Assembly: GCA_945890495.1 (NCBI GenBank)
Contig: CAMDCO010000001.1
Coordinates: 62,001-126,000 of the forward strand
Origin: Bordetella parapertussis
GTDB lineage: Bacteria > Pseudomonadota > Gammaproteobacteria > Burkholderiales > Thiobacillaceae
Length of the DNA: 64,000 bases
Reading direction: 5' to 3'
How positions within the stretch are numbered: position 1 is the first letter of the stretch; every line of letters begins with the position of its first letter. Of the stretch, positions 38,761-48,749 are shown one piece after another. Both the position numbers and the translations under genes were made by a program. Below the pieces are notes generated by a model. It did not search any database and was not told the origin of the DNA. It saw only the letters and a program-made list of their open reading frames with translations.

Positions 38761-38776
38761 TGCACCATAATGGTGC
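38761..38776. promoter_or_regulatory. NtrC-type enhancer site upstream of ntrB
   Basis: TGCACCATAATGGTGC, one perfect dyad of the same type as at glnA. Its centre is about 95 bases before the predicted ntrB sigma-54 start, the same distance as the proximal glnA site. This suggests autoregulation of ntrBC by NtrC. Confidence 0.8.
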
Positions 38777-38837
38777 GTGTGGCATCCTGCCCCCGTCGAA
38801 ACACCCCTTTCTGCCCCATTTATCGGGCTCAGACGAT

Positions 38838-38854
38838 TGGCAAGCTTCTTGCAT
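38838..38854 (+). promoter_or_regulatory. Sigma-54 promoter of ntrB
   Basis: TGGCAAGCTTCTTGCAT fits TGGCAC-N5-TTGCA with correct GG/GC spacing. Counting from the -12 GC, transcription would start near 38864, one base before the ntrB ATG, so the transcript would have essentially no leader. Confidence 0.75.
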
Positions 38855-38864
38855 TAGTCCATTC

Positions 38865-39932
38865 ATGTCACCTACAACCGATTCCCCTGACGATCTCATC
38901 GGACTGGACCCGCTCACTACGGCCGTCCTTGTCATTGATGAAAAAGATCGGGTCTGCCTGATCAACCCTGCCTGCGAAAACCTGCTCGGTCTCTCGGCCC
39001 GGCAGGCACGCCAACGCCTATTGGCGCAACTCGCGACCGGCTCTGCACTGGAACGCATCGTGCATCAGGTGCAGGAAACCCGTACGGGGGTCACCGAATA
39101 CAACCTCGCCTTCACGGTCGGCCTGCAGAGACAGGAGGTCAGCCTCACCGTGACCCCCCTGGAGACCCATCCGGGGCGCATCCTGATCGAGTTCCACCCT
39201 CTGACTGGGGGGAGCCGCATCGCCCACGAAGAACACACCCTGATCCAGGCCCAGGCCAGCCAGATGCTGCTGCGTCAACTGGCACACGAGATCCGCAACC
39301 CCTTGGGTGGCATCCACGGCGCGGCGCAACTATTGGAGGCCGAGCTGGGCGATGCCACCGACCTGATCGAATACACACGGGTCATCATCAAGGAAACCGC
39401 ACGCCTGCAAAACCTTCTGGATCGCATGCTGGCCCCGGCGCGGCGACCCGACATCCGCCCCCTCAATGTGCACGAGGTCCTGGAACGGGTGCGCACGCTC
39501 CTCTTGGCAGAGTATCCACAGATCAGCATCGCGCGCGATTACGACACCAGTCTGCCGGAGATCCACGGCGATCTGGAACAACTCATTCAGGCCCTGCTCA
39601 ACATCGCTCGCAACGGGGCCCAAGCCACGGAAGGGCAAGGGAAACTGCGGCTCTCGACCCGTATTGCACGACAAGTGACCCTGGCCATGAAACGCTGGCC
39701 GTTGGCCTTGCGCATCGACATCATCGACAACGGCCCAGGCATTCCAGAGACCATGCGCGACACCCTATTCTTCCCTCTCATCTCCGGTCGCAACAACGGC
39801 TCTGGACTCGGGCTGACCCTGGCACAGACCTATGTGCAACGACATCAGGGCGCCATTCATGTGGACAGCCATCCTGGACGCACCTGTTTTTCGATCTACC
39901 TCCCCATCACTTTGCCTGAGGTCCCGTCATGA
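38865..39932 (+). CDS. ntrB: Nitrogen regulation sensor histidine kinase NtrB
   Basis: Two-component kinase/phosphatase that controls NtrC in response to PII. 355 residues: an N-terminal PAS domain (TTAVLVIDEKDRVCLINPACENLLGL), the phospho-acceptor His in LLRQLAHEIRNPLGGIHGAAQLLE, and an HATPase domain with ALLNIARNGAQA, DIIDNGPGIP and GSGLGLTLAQTYV. No transmembrane segment, as expected. The track start at 38760 would run through the NtrC site; MSPTTDSPDD at 38865 matches the family. It overlaps ntrC by four bases. Confidence 0.95.
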   Translation: MSPTTDSPDDLIGLDPLTTAVLVIDEKDRVCLINPACENLLGLSARQARQRLLAQLATGSALERIVHQVQETRTGVTEYNLAFTVGLQRQEVSLTVTPLETHPGRILIEFHPLTGGSRIAHEEHTLIQAQASQMLLRQLAHEIRNPLGGIHGAAQLLEAELGDATDLIEYTRVIIKETARLQNLLDRMLAPARRPDIRPLNVHEVLERVRTLLLAEYPQISIARDYDTSLPEIHGDLEQLIQALLNIARNGAQATEGQGKLRLSTRIARQVTLAMKRWPLALRIDIIDNGPGIPETMRDTLFFPLISGRNNGSGLGLTLAQTYVQRHQGAIHVDSHPGRTCFSIYLPITLPEVPS

Positions 39933-41338
39933 ACGAAGCCAGAACCACTCAAGCCATCTGGATCATCGACGACGATCAGTCCATCCGCTGGGTCTTCCAA
40001 AAGGCCCTGCAACGCGAAGGGCTGGCGCATCGCCTGTTCGACGACGCCCAAGAGGCATTGACCGCGCTGGGGAGTGAAATCCCCGGCGCCATCCTGACCG
40101 ACATCCGTATGCCCGGCATGGATGGGCTTGCCTTCATGGAGGCCGTCAAGACGCATCACCCGCGCCTGCCGGTCATCGTCATGACCGCCTATTCCGATCT
40201 CGATTCGGCCGTCTCCGCGTATCAGGGCGGTGCGTTCGAATACCTGCCCAAACCCTTCGACATCAGCCACGCGCTCGGGCTCATTCACCGCGCCCTGGAT
40301 GAGACCCATAGTCTCAGCAACGACAGCAACGCCCCGCTTGAGGCCAACGGCCAGGCCCTGCTCGGCCAAGCGCCCGCCATGCAAGAGGTCTTCCGCATCA
40401 TTGGCCGCCTCGCCAATAGCCAAGCCACCGTGCTGATCACCGGCGAAACCGGTACCGGCAAGGAACTCGTAGCTCACGCCCTGCACCAGCATAGCCCGCG
40501 TCGTCACAAACCCTTCATCGCCCTCAATACCGCCGCCATTCCGCGCGACTTACTGGAGTCAGAGCTATTCGGCCATGAACGCGGCGCCTTCACCGGGGCC
40601 AGCGCCTCGCGCCGGGGCCGCTTTGAACAGGCCGACGGCGGCACCCTGTTTCTAGACGAGATTGGCGACATGCCAGCCGACCTGCAAACGCGCCTCCTGC
40701 GCGTCCTGGCCGAGGGCGAGTTCTACCGCGTCGGTGGACACACCCCGGTGCGCGTCGATGTCCGCGTCATCGCCGCTACGCACCAAGACCTAGAGTTGCT
40801 GGTACGCCAAAACAACTTCCGCGAGGACCTGTTTCACCGCCTCAATGTCATCCGCATCCGCCTACCCGCCCTGCGCGAACGGCGCGAAGACATTGCCCCG
40901 CTAACCCGCCACTTTCTGAACAAGAGCGCCAAGTCCCTCGGGGTCGAGGTCAAGCAGATCGCTGACGCGACCTTGCAACACCTCTCCCGAATGCCCTTTC
41001 CGGGCAATGTGCGCGAACTGGAAAACCTCTGTCACCGCCTGACCGTCATGGCCCCCGGACAGACCATCGAGGCCAAAGACCTACAAGGGGACGCGACAAC
41101 GACAGCCGCGCAGGGAACTCACGCCTACGACTGGTCTTCCGCCATGGCCGAGGTGGCCCGCCAACGCCTTGAGCAGGGAGACAGCGGTATCCTGGCTGAA
41201 CTGTTGGCCGAGTTCGAACGCAGCCTCATCCGCACCGCCCTCGCCCACACCGGCGGAAGGCGCATTGAGGCGGCCCTCGCCCTCGGTTGCGGACGCAACA
41301 CCCTGACCCGCAAGATCCAAGAACTTGGGCTGGAATAA
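39929..41338 (+). CDS. ntrC: Nitrogen regulation response regulator NtrC
   Basis: Sigma-54 activator. 469 residues: receiver domain with phospho-Asp in [14 protein letters not shown] (about residue 55), AAA+ domain with Walker [16 protein letters not shown], the sigma-54 contact loop ERGAFTGA and Walker [13 protein letters not shown], and a C-terminal Fis-type [30 protein letters not shown]. It should bind the three dyads found before glnA and ntrB. Confidence 0.97.
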   Translation: MNEARTTQAIWIIDDDQSIRWVFQKALQREGLAHRLFDDAQEALTALGSEIPGAILTDIRMPGMDGLAFMEAVKTHHPRLPVIVMTAYSDLDSAVSAYQGGAFEYLPKPFDISHALGLIHRALDETHSLSNDSNAPLEANGQALLGQAPAMQEVFRIIGRLANSQATVLITGETGTGKELVAHALHQHSPRRHKPFIALNTAAIPRDLLESELFGHERGAFTGASASRRGRFEQADGGTLFLDEIGDMPADLQTRLLRVLAEGEFYRVGGHTPVRVDVRVIAATHQDLELLVRQNNFREDLFHRLNVIRIRLPALRERREDIAPLTRHFLNKSAKSLGVEVKQIADATLQHLSRMPFPGNVRELENLCHRLTVMAPGQTIEAKDLQGDATTTAAQGTHAYDWSSAMAEVARQRLEQGDSGILAELLAEFERSLIRTALAHTGGRRIEAALALGCGRNTLTRKIQELGLE

Positions 41339-41448
41339 ACCACGCATAAACCCCAACGCCGAACCCACCCCAGTCGCCGCGTCGCACTCACCAAGGCGCC
41401 CAGAAAAGCCTGCGGCGACCCGCTCTGTTTCAAGGATAATCGTCCCCC

Positions 41449-42396
41449 ATGACGGGTGCATTCCTCATTCAACTCCTACTGCAAGTCTGGCTGCCCATCG
41501 CCTTGCTGGTGGCCGCCGGCGGCTTGTGGACGCGTTACCGCCCTCAGATCCCCGCCGACCGATTGCGTCAGGACCTCAACCGACTGGTCGTCGATGTGCT
41601 GGCCCCGCCCTTGTTATTTGCGCTCTCGGCGCAGGCGCCCATCACCCCGGAGCTCCTGTCGGTACCGCTCATCACCGCCATTGGCATCGGTGTCGGTTTC
41701 GCGGTGTTGTACCCGGTGCTCTATCTATCTCCCATTGGCCGCAATCTCGCCCGCGAGACCCGCGCCGCCATCCTGCTGGCCGGCATCTTTGCCAATGTCA
41801 TGTTCATGGGCCTGCCCACGCTGGGCTTCCTGTTTGGTGAGGCCGGTGAAAGCTATGCCGCCTTTGCCGATGTATTGGCCTCAACGCCCCTCTTGTGGAT
41901 ATTCGGCGTCTGGATCGCCACCCGATTGGGACACGAGCACGGCCACGGTGAATCGCTGTTTGCCACCGTACTGAAACTGCCACCGATATGGGGTTTCGTA
42001 CTCGGTTTCGCCGTCAATTTTTCAGGCATTGATGTCGATCCCTTGGTCAAGGCCGCCCGTTTCATCGGCATGGCCACGGTGCCGATCATGTTGTTCACGC
42101 TGGGCCTGTCGATCCCGTGGGGCCATCTTCGCCCCACCCTGCCGGTCAGCATCGCCGTCGGGGTCAAACTCATTATCGCGCCGCTCGGCGCCTGGCTTGT
42201 TACACGCAACTTTGCCGGCGCGCTCGGTGAGGCTCAACAGGCCGGTGTGCTGGAAGTCGCCATGCCCACCATGATCATGGCGGCCTCCTTCGCCGACCGC
42301 TTTCACCTCGATGTCCGCGCCGCCGCCCTCACCGCCGGCCTGTCCAGCTTGGGATTCCTGCTGACGCTACCGCTGTGGATTACGCTGTTGCGCTAG
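41449..42396 (+). CDS. AEC-family transporter (auxin efflux carrier type permease)
   Basis: 315-residue membrane protein with about ten hydrophobic segments in two repeats. LILNRLVVDVLAPP-type and GIFANVMFMGLPTLGFLFGE segments, and PTMIMAASFADRF, are typical of AEC permeases. Bacterial members export or import small organic acids; the substrate cannot be told here. It follows ntrC by 110 bases without a clear promoter and ends adjacent to convergent iscX. Confidence 0.82.
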   Translation: MTGAFLIQLLLQVWLPIALLVAAGGLWTRYRPQIPADRLRQDLNRLVVDVLAPPLLFALSAQAPITPELLSVPLITAIGIGVGFAVLYPVLYLSPIGRNLARETRAAILLAGIFANVMFMGLPTLGFLFGEAGESYAAFADVLASTPLLWIFGVWIATRLGHEHGHGESLFATVLKLPPIWGFVLGFAVNFSGIDVDPLVKAARFIGMATVPIMLFTLGLSIPWGHLRPTLPVSIAVGVKLIIAPLGAWLVTRNFAGALGEAQQAGVLEVAMPTMIMAASFADRFHLDVRAAALTAGLSSLGFLLTLPLWITLLR

Positions 42397-42591
42397 TTAC
42401 TCCACCTCATCGATCCACGCCATCTGAATGGCCTCAAGGATCTTTTCACCCGAACGGTTGGGGTCGTCATCAAAACCGGGCAAGGCCAGCACCCACGCAT
42501 GCAGATCGGTGAAGCGAATGGCCTTGGGATCCACATCCGGCTGATGTTCGGCCAGGGCAATGGCGATGTCGAGGGTGTCAGTCCACTTCAT
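42397..42591 (-). CDS. iscX: Fe-S cluster assembly protein IscX
   Basis: 64-residue acidic adaptor that binds IscS and iron and modulates cluster assembly. MKWTDTLDIAIALAEHQPDVDPKAIRFTDLHAWVLALPGFDDDP matches the family throughout. Last gene of the isc operon, 13 bases after fdx; its stop abuts the convergent AEC gene stop. Confidence 0.95.
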   Translation of the reverse strand: MKWTDTLDIAIALAEHQPDVDPKAIRFTDLHAWVLALPGFDDDPNRSGEKILEAIQMAWIDEVE

Positions 42592-42604
42592 TTGCGACGC
42601 CTCA

Positions 42605-42946
42605 TCAGTGTGACTCCTTCACCATGTTGATCGAATAGCGCGGGATCTCGACCACCAAATCGGCCGTACCGACACGGGCCTGACACGACAAGCGCGAGTT
42701 AGGCTCTAGGCCCCAAGCCTTGTCGAGCAGGTCTTCCTCGTCTTCCGTGGCCTCAGCCAGGGTGTTAAAGCCCTCGCGGACGATGACATGACAGGTCGTG
42801 CAAGCGCAGGACTTTTCGCAGGCGTGTTCAATATCGATGCCGTTGGCGAGCAGGACATCGCAAATCGTCTCACCACTGGCGACATGCTCCAACACAGCGC
42901 CGTCCGGGCAGGCTTCAACATGGGGCAATATCACAATTTGAGGCAT
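42605..42946 (-). CDS. fdx: ISC-type [2Fe-2S] ferredoxin
   Basis: 113-residue ferredoxin that supplies electrons for Fe-S cluster assembly. Cluster ligands are in CEKSCACTTCHVIV (C-x5-C-x2-C) and SRLSCQA. The preceding ribosome site is GGAGAGAACAC-ATG. Normally hscA is followed directly by fdx; here a DUF3050 gene intervenes. Confidence 0.96.
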   Translation of the reverse strand: MPQIVILPHVEACPDGAVLEHVASGETICDVLLANGIDIEHACEKSCACTTCHVIVREGFNTLAEATEDEEDLLDKAWGLEPNSRLSCQARVGTADLVVEIPRYSINMVKESH

Positions 42947-42969
42947 GTGTTCTCTCCAGAATCCGGGAA

Positions 42970-43731
42970 TTAGTTTAACGCCACTCGCACACCATCCCAG
43001 AATCGCTCGCGAGCCAAAATGGCCGCTTCGGCCGCTACACTAGCCTCAGCGAGGCGCTGCGCATCGCCGCCGCACAAGCTTTCCAACAAGCGCAAGCTGA
43101 GCGGGGCATGAAAATCCTCATCCAGATGAATGTGGCGGTTGAGATAAAAATGGAAGATCGGCGCCTGCGTCTCAGAAATATCCATGCGCGCCAGCAGTAT
43201 TCGGAACATGGCAGGAATGATGTGTTCGCGACCGATGGCCAGGGCCGCTGCCACCTCGTGCGCCTTGCCACCATCGATAAAGCCAAAGGTGGTGGCGGTA
43301 AAAACGCGGGAGGGCTCAGGTGCCAAGCCGCTTCGTAGCGCGACATCAAGACCTTGGGTGCAGGCCAACTCAACAAAGTCCTCGATCGGCGCGGTATCGG
43401 CACCGATCTCGCGCATTGCTCCGAGATAGAGATTGAAGTGGCTTGAAAATTCGCGGCCCAACTGCAGCGGCGCCTGGTCCGTTTCTTCTTCCAGCACCAG
43501 CTCATTGATAAAACGCTGCACATCGGCATCCGCACCCGGTCGCCAAGGCCAACGGGCCGGTGCCACCGCGTGCTGCAAATATTTGATCAAAGACATGAAA
43601 TCCCACACCGACCAGACATGGTGCTGCATGAACACACGCAAGGTTGCCAAATCACGGACATGGCCATAGACCTCGTGTTGCTCAAGGCGCGTGCGCCAGT
43701 CGCTGATGCGTTGCGGATCCATCACGGCCAT
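42970..43731 (-). CDS. DUF3050 family protein inserted in the isc operon
   Basis: 253-residue protein of the DUF3050 family, predicted to have a heme-oxygenase-like all-helical fold. HVRDLATLRVFMQHHVWSVWDFMSLIKYLQ opens it; LVLEEETDQ, FSSHFNLYLGAM, GKAHEVAAAL and HIHLDEDFHAPL give Glu/Asp/His residues at spacings that could bind metal (D-x3-H at the last). Function unknown. Its ATG shares one base with the hscA stop (TGATG), so it is translationally coupled between hscA and fdx, where no such gene normally stands. Confidence 0.82.
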   Translation of the reverse strand: MAVMDPQRISDWRTRLEQHEVYGHVRDLATLRVFMQHHVWSVWDFMSLIKYLQHAVAPARWPWRPGADADVQRFINELVLEEETDQAPLQLGREFSSHFNLYLGAMREIGADTAPIEDFVELACTQGLDVALRSGLAPEPSRVFTATTFGFIDGGKAHEVAAALAIGREHIIPAMFRILLARMDISETQAPIFHFYLNRHIHLDEDFHAPLSLRLLESLCGGDAQRLAEASVAAEAAILARERFWDGVRVALN

Positions 43732-45593
43732 CAAAACTCTTCCAGTTTGTGTCCGGTCAGCGCCCGCCGGACGCTGGCGTCCATGCGCCGAGCGGCGAAT
43801 TCGCCCGTGCCACGATTGAGGGCATCGTAGGCGCGTTTGATCGCTGCGCCCTCATTGCCTTGCAAGGCGGCCTCCAAACCACTGGCCAGACCGGCCACCC
43901 AGGCCTGTTCAGACGGATTGAGCAGGGCAGCATCTTCGGCCAGCGCGGTGCGCGTGGCATCGGCCAGCCGGCCCGCATCGACCTTGATCTCGGCCAGTTG
44001 CCGCGCCGCAATATCGTCTTTGGCGTGGGCATTGGAGTCTTGCAACATGCGCGTGATCTCGCCATCCGCGAGGCCGTAGGAGGGCTTCACTTCGATGTGT
44101 GCCGTCACCCCGCTGCGGGTTTCATGCGCCATCACCGACAACAGGCCATCGGCATCCACCTGGAAAGTAACGCGAATGCGCGCCGCGCCCGCCACCATGG
44201 GCGGAATGCCGCGCAGGTCAAAGTGGGCCAGGCTGCGACAGTCGGCCACCAGTTCGCGCTCGCCCTGCACCACATGGAGGCTCATCGCCGTCTGACCGTC
44301 CTTGTAGGTGGTGAACTCCTGGGCACGCGCCGTGGGCAGCGTGGCATTGCGCGGAACGATCTTTTCGACCAAGCCCCCCATGGTCTCCAAGCCCAGCGAC
44401 AACGGCACGACATCAAGCAACAACCAGTCGTCACCCAGACGGTTGCCGGCCAACACATTGGCCTGAATGGCCGCGCCCAGCGCCACCACCTTGTCCGGAT
44501 CGAGGTTGGTCAGCGGGGTCTGGCCGAAAAATTCGCCCACGGCCGCCTGGATGCGCGGCATCCGCGTCGAGCCGCCGACCATGACTACACCCTGGATGTC
44601 GGTCGGTTTCAAGCCGGCGTCGCGCAGGGCCTTGCGCGTCGGCGTCAGGGTCTTGCCGACCAGGCTTTCAGTCAGTTGATTGAAGTGCGCCTCCGTCAGG
44701 GTCAGGTCGATGAACTGGCCCGTGGTCAACAGGGCAGTCACCTGCGCCTCGGGATGATCGGTCAGTCGTTCCTTGGCCTCGCGGGCGCGGGCGATGAGCA
44801 GCGATTTGTCGTGATCGTTGATCACCGACAGGCCCGCCTGCTCCAGCATCCAACAATAGATGCGGCGGTCGAAATCGTCGCCGCCCAGGGCCGAGTCGCC
44901 GTTCGTGGCCAGCACCTCGAACACGCCACGCGAGAGGCGCAAAATGGAGATATCGAAGGTGCCACCGCCCAAGTCATATACGGCGTACACGCCTTCCGAA
45001 CCGTTATCCAGACCATAGGCAATGGCGGCGGCGGTGGGCTCGTTCAAGAGGCGCAATACATTGAGTCCGGCCAGTCGCGCCGCATCTTTGGTGGCCTGAC
45101 GCTGGGCATCGTCAAAATAGGCCGGCACGGTAATCACCGCGCCCACCAGATCGCCACCCAAGGCGGCCTCGGCGCGGGCGCGCAACACCTTGAGGATCTC
45201 GGCCGAGATCTCCACCGGCGACTTGGTGCCCGCCACGGTACGCACCTGCACCATGCCCGGAGCATCGACAAAGTGGTAGGGCAACAAAGCCAGATCCGGC
45301 AGGTCTTTCAGACCTCGGCCCATGAATCGTTTGGCCGAAATGACCGTGTTGTGCGGGTCTTCGCTGGTCTTGGCAAGCGCCGTTTGGCCGACCTCGGTGT
45401 GGCCTTCGGCATCAAGATAGCGCACCACGGAGGGCAAAATGGCGTGGCCGTGGGCATCGTTAAGCACCACAGACAGGCCATTGCGCACGGTCGCCACCAG
45501 TGAATTGGTGGTGCCAAGGTCAATGCCCACCGCCAGCCGATGTTCGTGCGGCGCGGTGGACAAACCGGGTTCGGATATTTGTAGCAGGGCCAT
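43731..45593 (-). CDS. hscA: Fe-S protein assembly chaperone HscA
   Basis: Specialised Hsp70 that, with HscB, acts on IscU to promote cluster transfer. 620 residues: [15 protein letters not shown] at the N terminus, the ATPase motifs [15 protein letters not shown] and [15 protein letters not shown], then the substrate-binding and lid domains. It recognises the LPPVK motif, which is present in the IscU of this operon. A short degenerate copy of the dispersed repeat lies just upstream, between hscB and hscA. Confidence 0.96.
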   Translation of the reverse strand: MALLQISEPGLSTAPHEHRLAVGIDLGTTNSLVATVRNGLSVVLNDAHGHAILPSVVRYLDAEGHTEVGQTALAKTSEDPHNTVISAKRFMGRGLKDLPDLALLPYHFVDAPGMVQVRTVAGTKSPVEISAEILKVLRARAEAALGGDLVGAVITVPAYFDDAQRQATKDAARLAGLNVLRLLNEPTAAAIAYGLDNGSEGVYAVYDLGGGTFDISILRLSRGVFEVLATNGDSALGGDDFDRRIYCWMLEQAGLSVINDHDKSLLIARAREAKERLTDHPEAQVTALLTTGQFIDLTLTEAHFNQLTESLVGKTLTPTRKALRDAGLKPTDIQGVVMVGGSTRMPRIQAAVGEFFGQTPLTNLDPDKVVALGAAIQANVLAGNRLGDDWLLLDVVPLSLGLETMGGLVEKIVPRNATLPTARAQEFTTYKDGQTAMSLHVVQGERELVADCRSLAHFDLRGIPPMVAGAARIRVTFQVDADGLLSVMAHETRSGVTAHIEVKPSYGLADGEITRMLQDSNAHAKDDIAARQLAEIKVDAGRLADATRTALAEDAALLNPSEQAWVAGLASGLEAALQGNEGAAIKRAYDALNRGTGEFAARRMDASVRRALTGHKLEEF

Positions 45594-45602
45594 ATTAGCG
45601 TC

Positions 45603-45626
45603 GTAGGGGCAACCCTTAGGGTCGCC
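45603..45626. repeat. Degenerate copy of dispersed repeat between hscB and hscA
   Basis: GTAGGGGCAACCCTTAGGGT followed by CGCC resembles half of the two-part repeat (GTAGGGGCAACC...GGTTGCCC). It occupies nearly all of the 43-base gap in the isc operon and leaves the coding frames untouched. Confidence 0.45.
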
Positions 45627-45636
45627 ACAAAAAAGG

Positions 45637-46140
45637 TTATACGGTATCGAATGCGGCGTGAATTTCTTCGCCCAGCTTTTCGATAAAGCGTAATTCTCGC
45701 AGGGTTTCGGTGGCGCTGACTAGATCAGCGTCCCGATCGATCAGCGTGGCCAGCCGTTGTTCATAGGCATGAGCCGCCTCGGCGAGGCTATTTTCCAGCA
45801 CCTCCAGCGCGCCCACATCCGTCGCCGTCGCCAGTTGTTCACGCCAATCGATCTGCTGCATCAGAAAGGCCGGCGACATCCGCGTATTGGCCGGGTCAAA
45901 CGGCTCAATGCCCGCTTGGCGCAGTAGGTAGACGCCCCGCGCCACCGGCCGCTTCAGGGTCTGGTAGGCCTCATTGACCTCAGTAGCGCGTTCTACGGCC
46001 TGACGCTGGGTGGCGGCATCGGCATGGGCAAACTTGTCCGGATGCACCTCGGACTGCACGGCGCGAAAGGCCGCGTCCAGCGCCGCGCGGTCAATCGCAA
46101 AACGCGGGGTCAGGCCAAAAAGCGCAAAGGCGTCAGACAT
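45637..46140 (-). CDS. hscB: Fe-S assembly co-chaperone HscB
   Basis: J-domain co-chaperone that delivers IscU to HscA. 167 residues: [36 protein letters not shown] with the HPD tripeptide, [16 protein letters not shown], and a C-terminal helical domain that binds IscU. The ATG at 46140 overlaps the iscA stop by eight bases; a GTG four codons upstream is an alternative. Confidence 0.95.
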   Translation of the reverse strand: MSDAFALFGLTPRFAIDRAALDAAFRAVQSEVHPDKFAHADAATQRQAVERATEVNEAYQTLKRPVARGVYLLRQAGIEPFDPANTRMSPAFLMQQIDWREQLATATDVGALEVLENSLAEAAHAYEQRLATLIDRDADLVSATETLRELRFIEKLGEEIHAAFDTV

Positions 46141-46534
46141 TGAAGGACTCACCGCAACCGCAGGAGTTCTTCACATTGGGGTTATTGAACTGGAAGCCCT
46201 CGTTGAGGCCCTCGCGTGCGTAATCCAGCTCGGTGCCGTCCAGAAAGGCCAGGCTCTTCGGGTCGATATACAGGGTCACACCCAGACTTTCGAACTTGAT
46301 GTCATTGGCATCCTCGACATCGGCAAACTCCAGCTTGTACGCCATCCCGGAACAACCGGAGGTGCGCACGCCGAGACGAATGCCAAGCCCTTTGCCGCGC
46401 TTGGCGATGAAGTTCTTGATGTGATTGGCAGCGCGTTCGGTCAGGGTCACAGAGGCGCCGGCCATGGCCGCATCGCTCAAACTGCGTTCAGGGATGACCG
46501 TGCCTTCCGGCACGGCACAGGTTGCCGCGCCCAT
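46133..46534 (-). CDS. iscA: Iron-sulfur cluster assembly protein IscA
   Basis: A-type carrier with the three Cys ligands in [10 protein letters not shown] and NSCGCGESF. The usual IscA begins near [16 protein letters not shown] (ATG 46465, 110 residues). I prefer the ATG at 46534 because AAGGGG lies at correct spacing before it and it follows the iscU stop by one base; this adds 23 residues ([18 protein letters not shown]...) with an extra Cys. Both starts are possible. Confidence 0.88.
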   Translation of the reverse strand: MGAATCAVPEGTVIPERSLSDAAMAGASVTLTERAANHIKNFIAKRGKGLGIRLGVRTSGCSGMAYKLEFADVEDANDIKFESLGVTLYIDPKSLAFLDGTELDYAREGLNEGFQFNNPNVKNSCGCGESFNV

Positions 46535-46535
46535 T

Positions 46536-46961
46536 TCAGTGCCCCTTATTGGCGTTGCAGGCAGAATATTCACCCGCCGCGCCGCCATGCTTCTGCTTGT
46601 AATCCGCGACCGCCGCCTTGATGGCGTCCTCGGCCAGGATGGAACAGTGAATCTTCACCGGCGGCAGGGACAACTCCTCGGCGATCTGGGTGTTCTTCAT
46701 CGCCATCGCCTCGTCCAGGGTCTTGCCCTTGACCCATTCGGTGACCAGCGAGCTTGACGCGATCGCCGAGCCGCAGCCGTAGGTCTTGAACTTGGCGTCC
46801 TCGATGATGCCCTGATCGTTGACGCGAATCTGCAACTTCATCACATCGCCGCAGGCCGGCGCACCGACCATACCGGTACCGATGCCGGACTCGGCCTTGT
46901 CAAAGGCCCCGACATTGCGGGGATTTTCGTAATGGTCGATGACCTGTTCGCTGTATGCCAT
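46536..46961 (-). CDS. iscU: Fe-S cluster scaffold protein IscU
   Basis: Scaffold on which IscS sulfur and iron are assembled into [2Fe-2S]. [18 protein letters not shown] start; ligands in GAPACGDVM (Cys, Asp), [11 protein letters not shown] and [20 protein letters not shown] contains the HscA-binding LPPVK motif. 141 residues, slightly longer than the usual 128 because of a tail [13 protein letters not shown] with an extra Cys. Confidence 0.97.
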   Translation of the reverse strand: MAYSEQVIDHYENPRNVGAFDKAESGIGTGMVGAPACGDVMKLQIRVNDQGIIEDAKFKTYGCGSAIASSSLVTEWVKGKTLDEAMAMKNTQIAEELSLPPVKIHCSILAEDAIKAAVADYKQKHGGAAGEYSACNANKGH

Positions 46962-46976
46962 GTTATTTCTCCAATC

Positions 46977-48185
46977 TCAGTGTGCAGCCCATTGCACGGT
47001 TTTTAGGTCAATTCCATCCTTGAACATCTCCCACAGCGGCGACATGTCGCGCAGTTTTCCGATCTTGTCGTGCAGGAGCTTGACGGCGTAATCCACCTCT
47101 GCCTCGGTCGTGAATCGACCAAGGGTAAAACGAATGGAACTGTGCGCCAGCTCGTCGTCGCGGCCCAACGCCTTGAGCACATAAGACGGCTCCAGCGAGG
47201 CTGAGGTACACGCCGAGCCGCTGGATACCGCCAAATCCTTGATCGCCATGATCAGCGATTCACCTTCAACAAAGTTGAAGCTGACATTGAGGTTACCCGC
47301 AACGCGCTGCTCCATGTCGCCGTTCAGGTGAACCTCTTCCATGTCCATAAAGCCCCGCAGCATGCGGTCGCGCAGGGCGCGCAGGCGCTCGTTCTCGGCA
47401 CCCATCTCCAGCTTGGCGAGGCGGAAGGCTTCGCCCATGCCGACGATCTGATGCGTGGCCAAGGTGCCTGAACGCATGCCACGCTCGTGACCACCGCCAT
47501 GCATCTGGGCTTCCAGCCGCACCCGCGGTTTGCGTCGCACATACAGCGCGCCGATACCTTTCGGGCCATAGGTCTTGTGCGCCGAGAACGACATCAGATC
47601 GACCTTCAGCTTGGCGAGATCGATTTCCACTTTGCCAGTGGCCTGTGCCGCATCCACATGGAACAGAATGCCCTTTGAACGGCACAGTTCGCCGATCGCC
47701 GGGATGTCCTGGATGACCCCAATCTCGTTGTTCACATACATCACGGACACCAGAATGGTGTCTGGTCGGATGGCCGCCTTGAGTGCTTCCAGATCCAACA
47801 GGCCATTCGGCTGCACGCCGAGATAGGTCACTTCGTAACCCTCCCGCTCCAGTTCGCGACAGGTATCCAGCACGGCCTTATGCTCCGTTTTCACCGTAAT
47901 CAGGTGCTTGCCCTTGCCGTGATAGAAGTGCGCCACGCCCTTGATGGCGAGGTTATTCGACTCGGTTGCACCCGAAGTCCAAACAATCTCCTTCGGGTCC
48001 GCATTGACCAACGCCGCAACCTGCGCCCTCGCCTCTTCCACCGCCTCATCCGCCGCCCAGCCAAAGGCGTGCGAACGCGAGGCCGGGTTGCCAAACATCT
48101 CAGTCAAATACGGAATCATCTTCGCGGCGACGCGCGGGTCTACCGGCGTGGTCGCGGAATAATCAAAATAAATCGGGAGTTTCAC
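46977..48185 (-). CDS. iscS: Cysteine desulfurase IscS
   Basis: PLP enzyme that removes sulfur from cysteine for cluster and thio-modification pathways. 402 residues: [19 protein letters not shown] start, PLP Lys in [18 protein letters not shown], and the catalytic loop Cys in [17 protein letters not shown]. The track begins at TTG 48203; GTG at 48185 matches the E. coli length (404) and start. Confidence 0.97.
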   Translation of the reverse strand: MKLPIYFDYSATTPVDPRVAAKMIPYLTEMFGNPASRSHAFGWAADEAVEEARAQVAALVNADPKEIVWTSGATESNNLAIKGVAHFYHGKGKHLITVKTEHKAVLDTCRELEREGYEVTYLGVQPNGLLDLEALKAAIRPDTILVSVMYVNNEIGVIQDIPAIGELCRSKGILFHVDAAQATGKVEIDLAKLKVDLMSFSAHKTYGPKGIGALYVRRKPRVRLEAQMHGGGHERGMRSGTLATHQIVGMGEAFRLAKLEMGAENERLRALRDRMLRGFMDMEEVHLNGDMEQRVAGNLNVSFNFVEGESLIMAIKDLAVSSGSACTSASLEPSYVLKALGRDDELAHSSIRFTLGRFTTEAEVDYAVKLLHDKIGKLRDMSPLWEMFKDGIDLKTVQWAAH

Positions 48186-48219
48186 GGGATTCCATTTCTT
48201 CAAAACATCTTAGACCGGT

Positions 48220-48687
48220 CTAGGCCACCTGCAACTGCGCCCGTCCCACACTGCGTATGGAATCGGCCGGCTTATTCATCTTGGCCTGATGGGTCACAAC
48301 CAGCTGGTCCAACGAGACCGACTCAAGATAGGCGTAAATATGCTTGTTCAGACCTGTCCACAAGTCATGGGTAATACATTCATGGTCGTCATGGCAGTTA
48401 CCCAGCCCACCACACTGCGTCGCGTCCACTTCCTCATCCACGGCACGAATGATATCCGCCACCGAGATGGCTGATAGCGGCTTGGCCAAACAATAACCGC
48501 CGCCCGGCCCGCGCACACTCTCGACAATCTCGTGCCGGCGCAAACGACCGAACAACTGTTCCAGATAAGACAACGAAATACCCTGACGATCACTGATCCC
48601 AGCCAGCGTCACCGGGCCACGCAAATGGCGCAGACCGAGATCCACCATCGCCGTCACCGCAAATCTTCCCTTGGTTGTCAATCGCAT
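48220..48687 (-). CDS. iscR: Fe-S cluster regulator IscR
   Basis: Rrf2-family [2Fe-2S] repressor of the isc operon. 155 residues: MRLTTKGRFAVTAMVDLGL with winged-helix domain, LSYLEQLFGRLR recognition helix, and cluster ligands CGGLGNCHDDHECITH (three Cys at x5 spacing and a His), identical in layout to E. coli Cys92/98/104 and His107. ATG 48687 is preferred over GTG 48690. A matching type 1 IscR site lies 42 bases upstream. Confidence 0.97.
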   Translation of the reverse strand: MRLTTKGRFAVTAMVDLGLRHLRGPVTLAGISDRQGISLSYLEQLFGRLRRHEIVESVRGPGGGYCLAKPLSAISVADIIRAVDEEVDATQCGGLGNCHDDHECITHDLWTGLNKHIYAYLESVSLDQLVVTHQAKMNKPADSIRSVGRAQLQVA

Positions 48688-48719
48688 CACGACACTCCTT
48701 GTGTCTGGAACTGTAGCGT

Positions 48720-48749
48720 CACTCTACAATACCCGATTATTTTTATCAA
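48720..48749 (-). promoter_or_regulatory. Probable iscR promoter
   Basis: On the minus strand, TTGATA (48744-48749) and TAGAGT (48721-48726) are separated by 17 bases, an acceptable sigma-70 arrangement with a weak -10. It overlaps the IscR site so that bound IscR would block the -35 region. Confidence 0.55.

Noticed and set aside
43749-45503. 584-residue ORF on the plus strand opposite hscA
   Set aside because: Antisense shadow of hscA; composition rich in His/Gln/Arg as expected from the reverse of a real gene, no motif.
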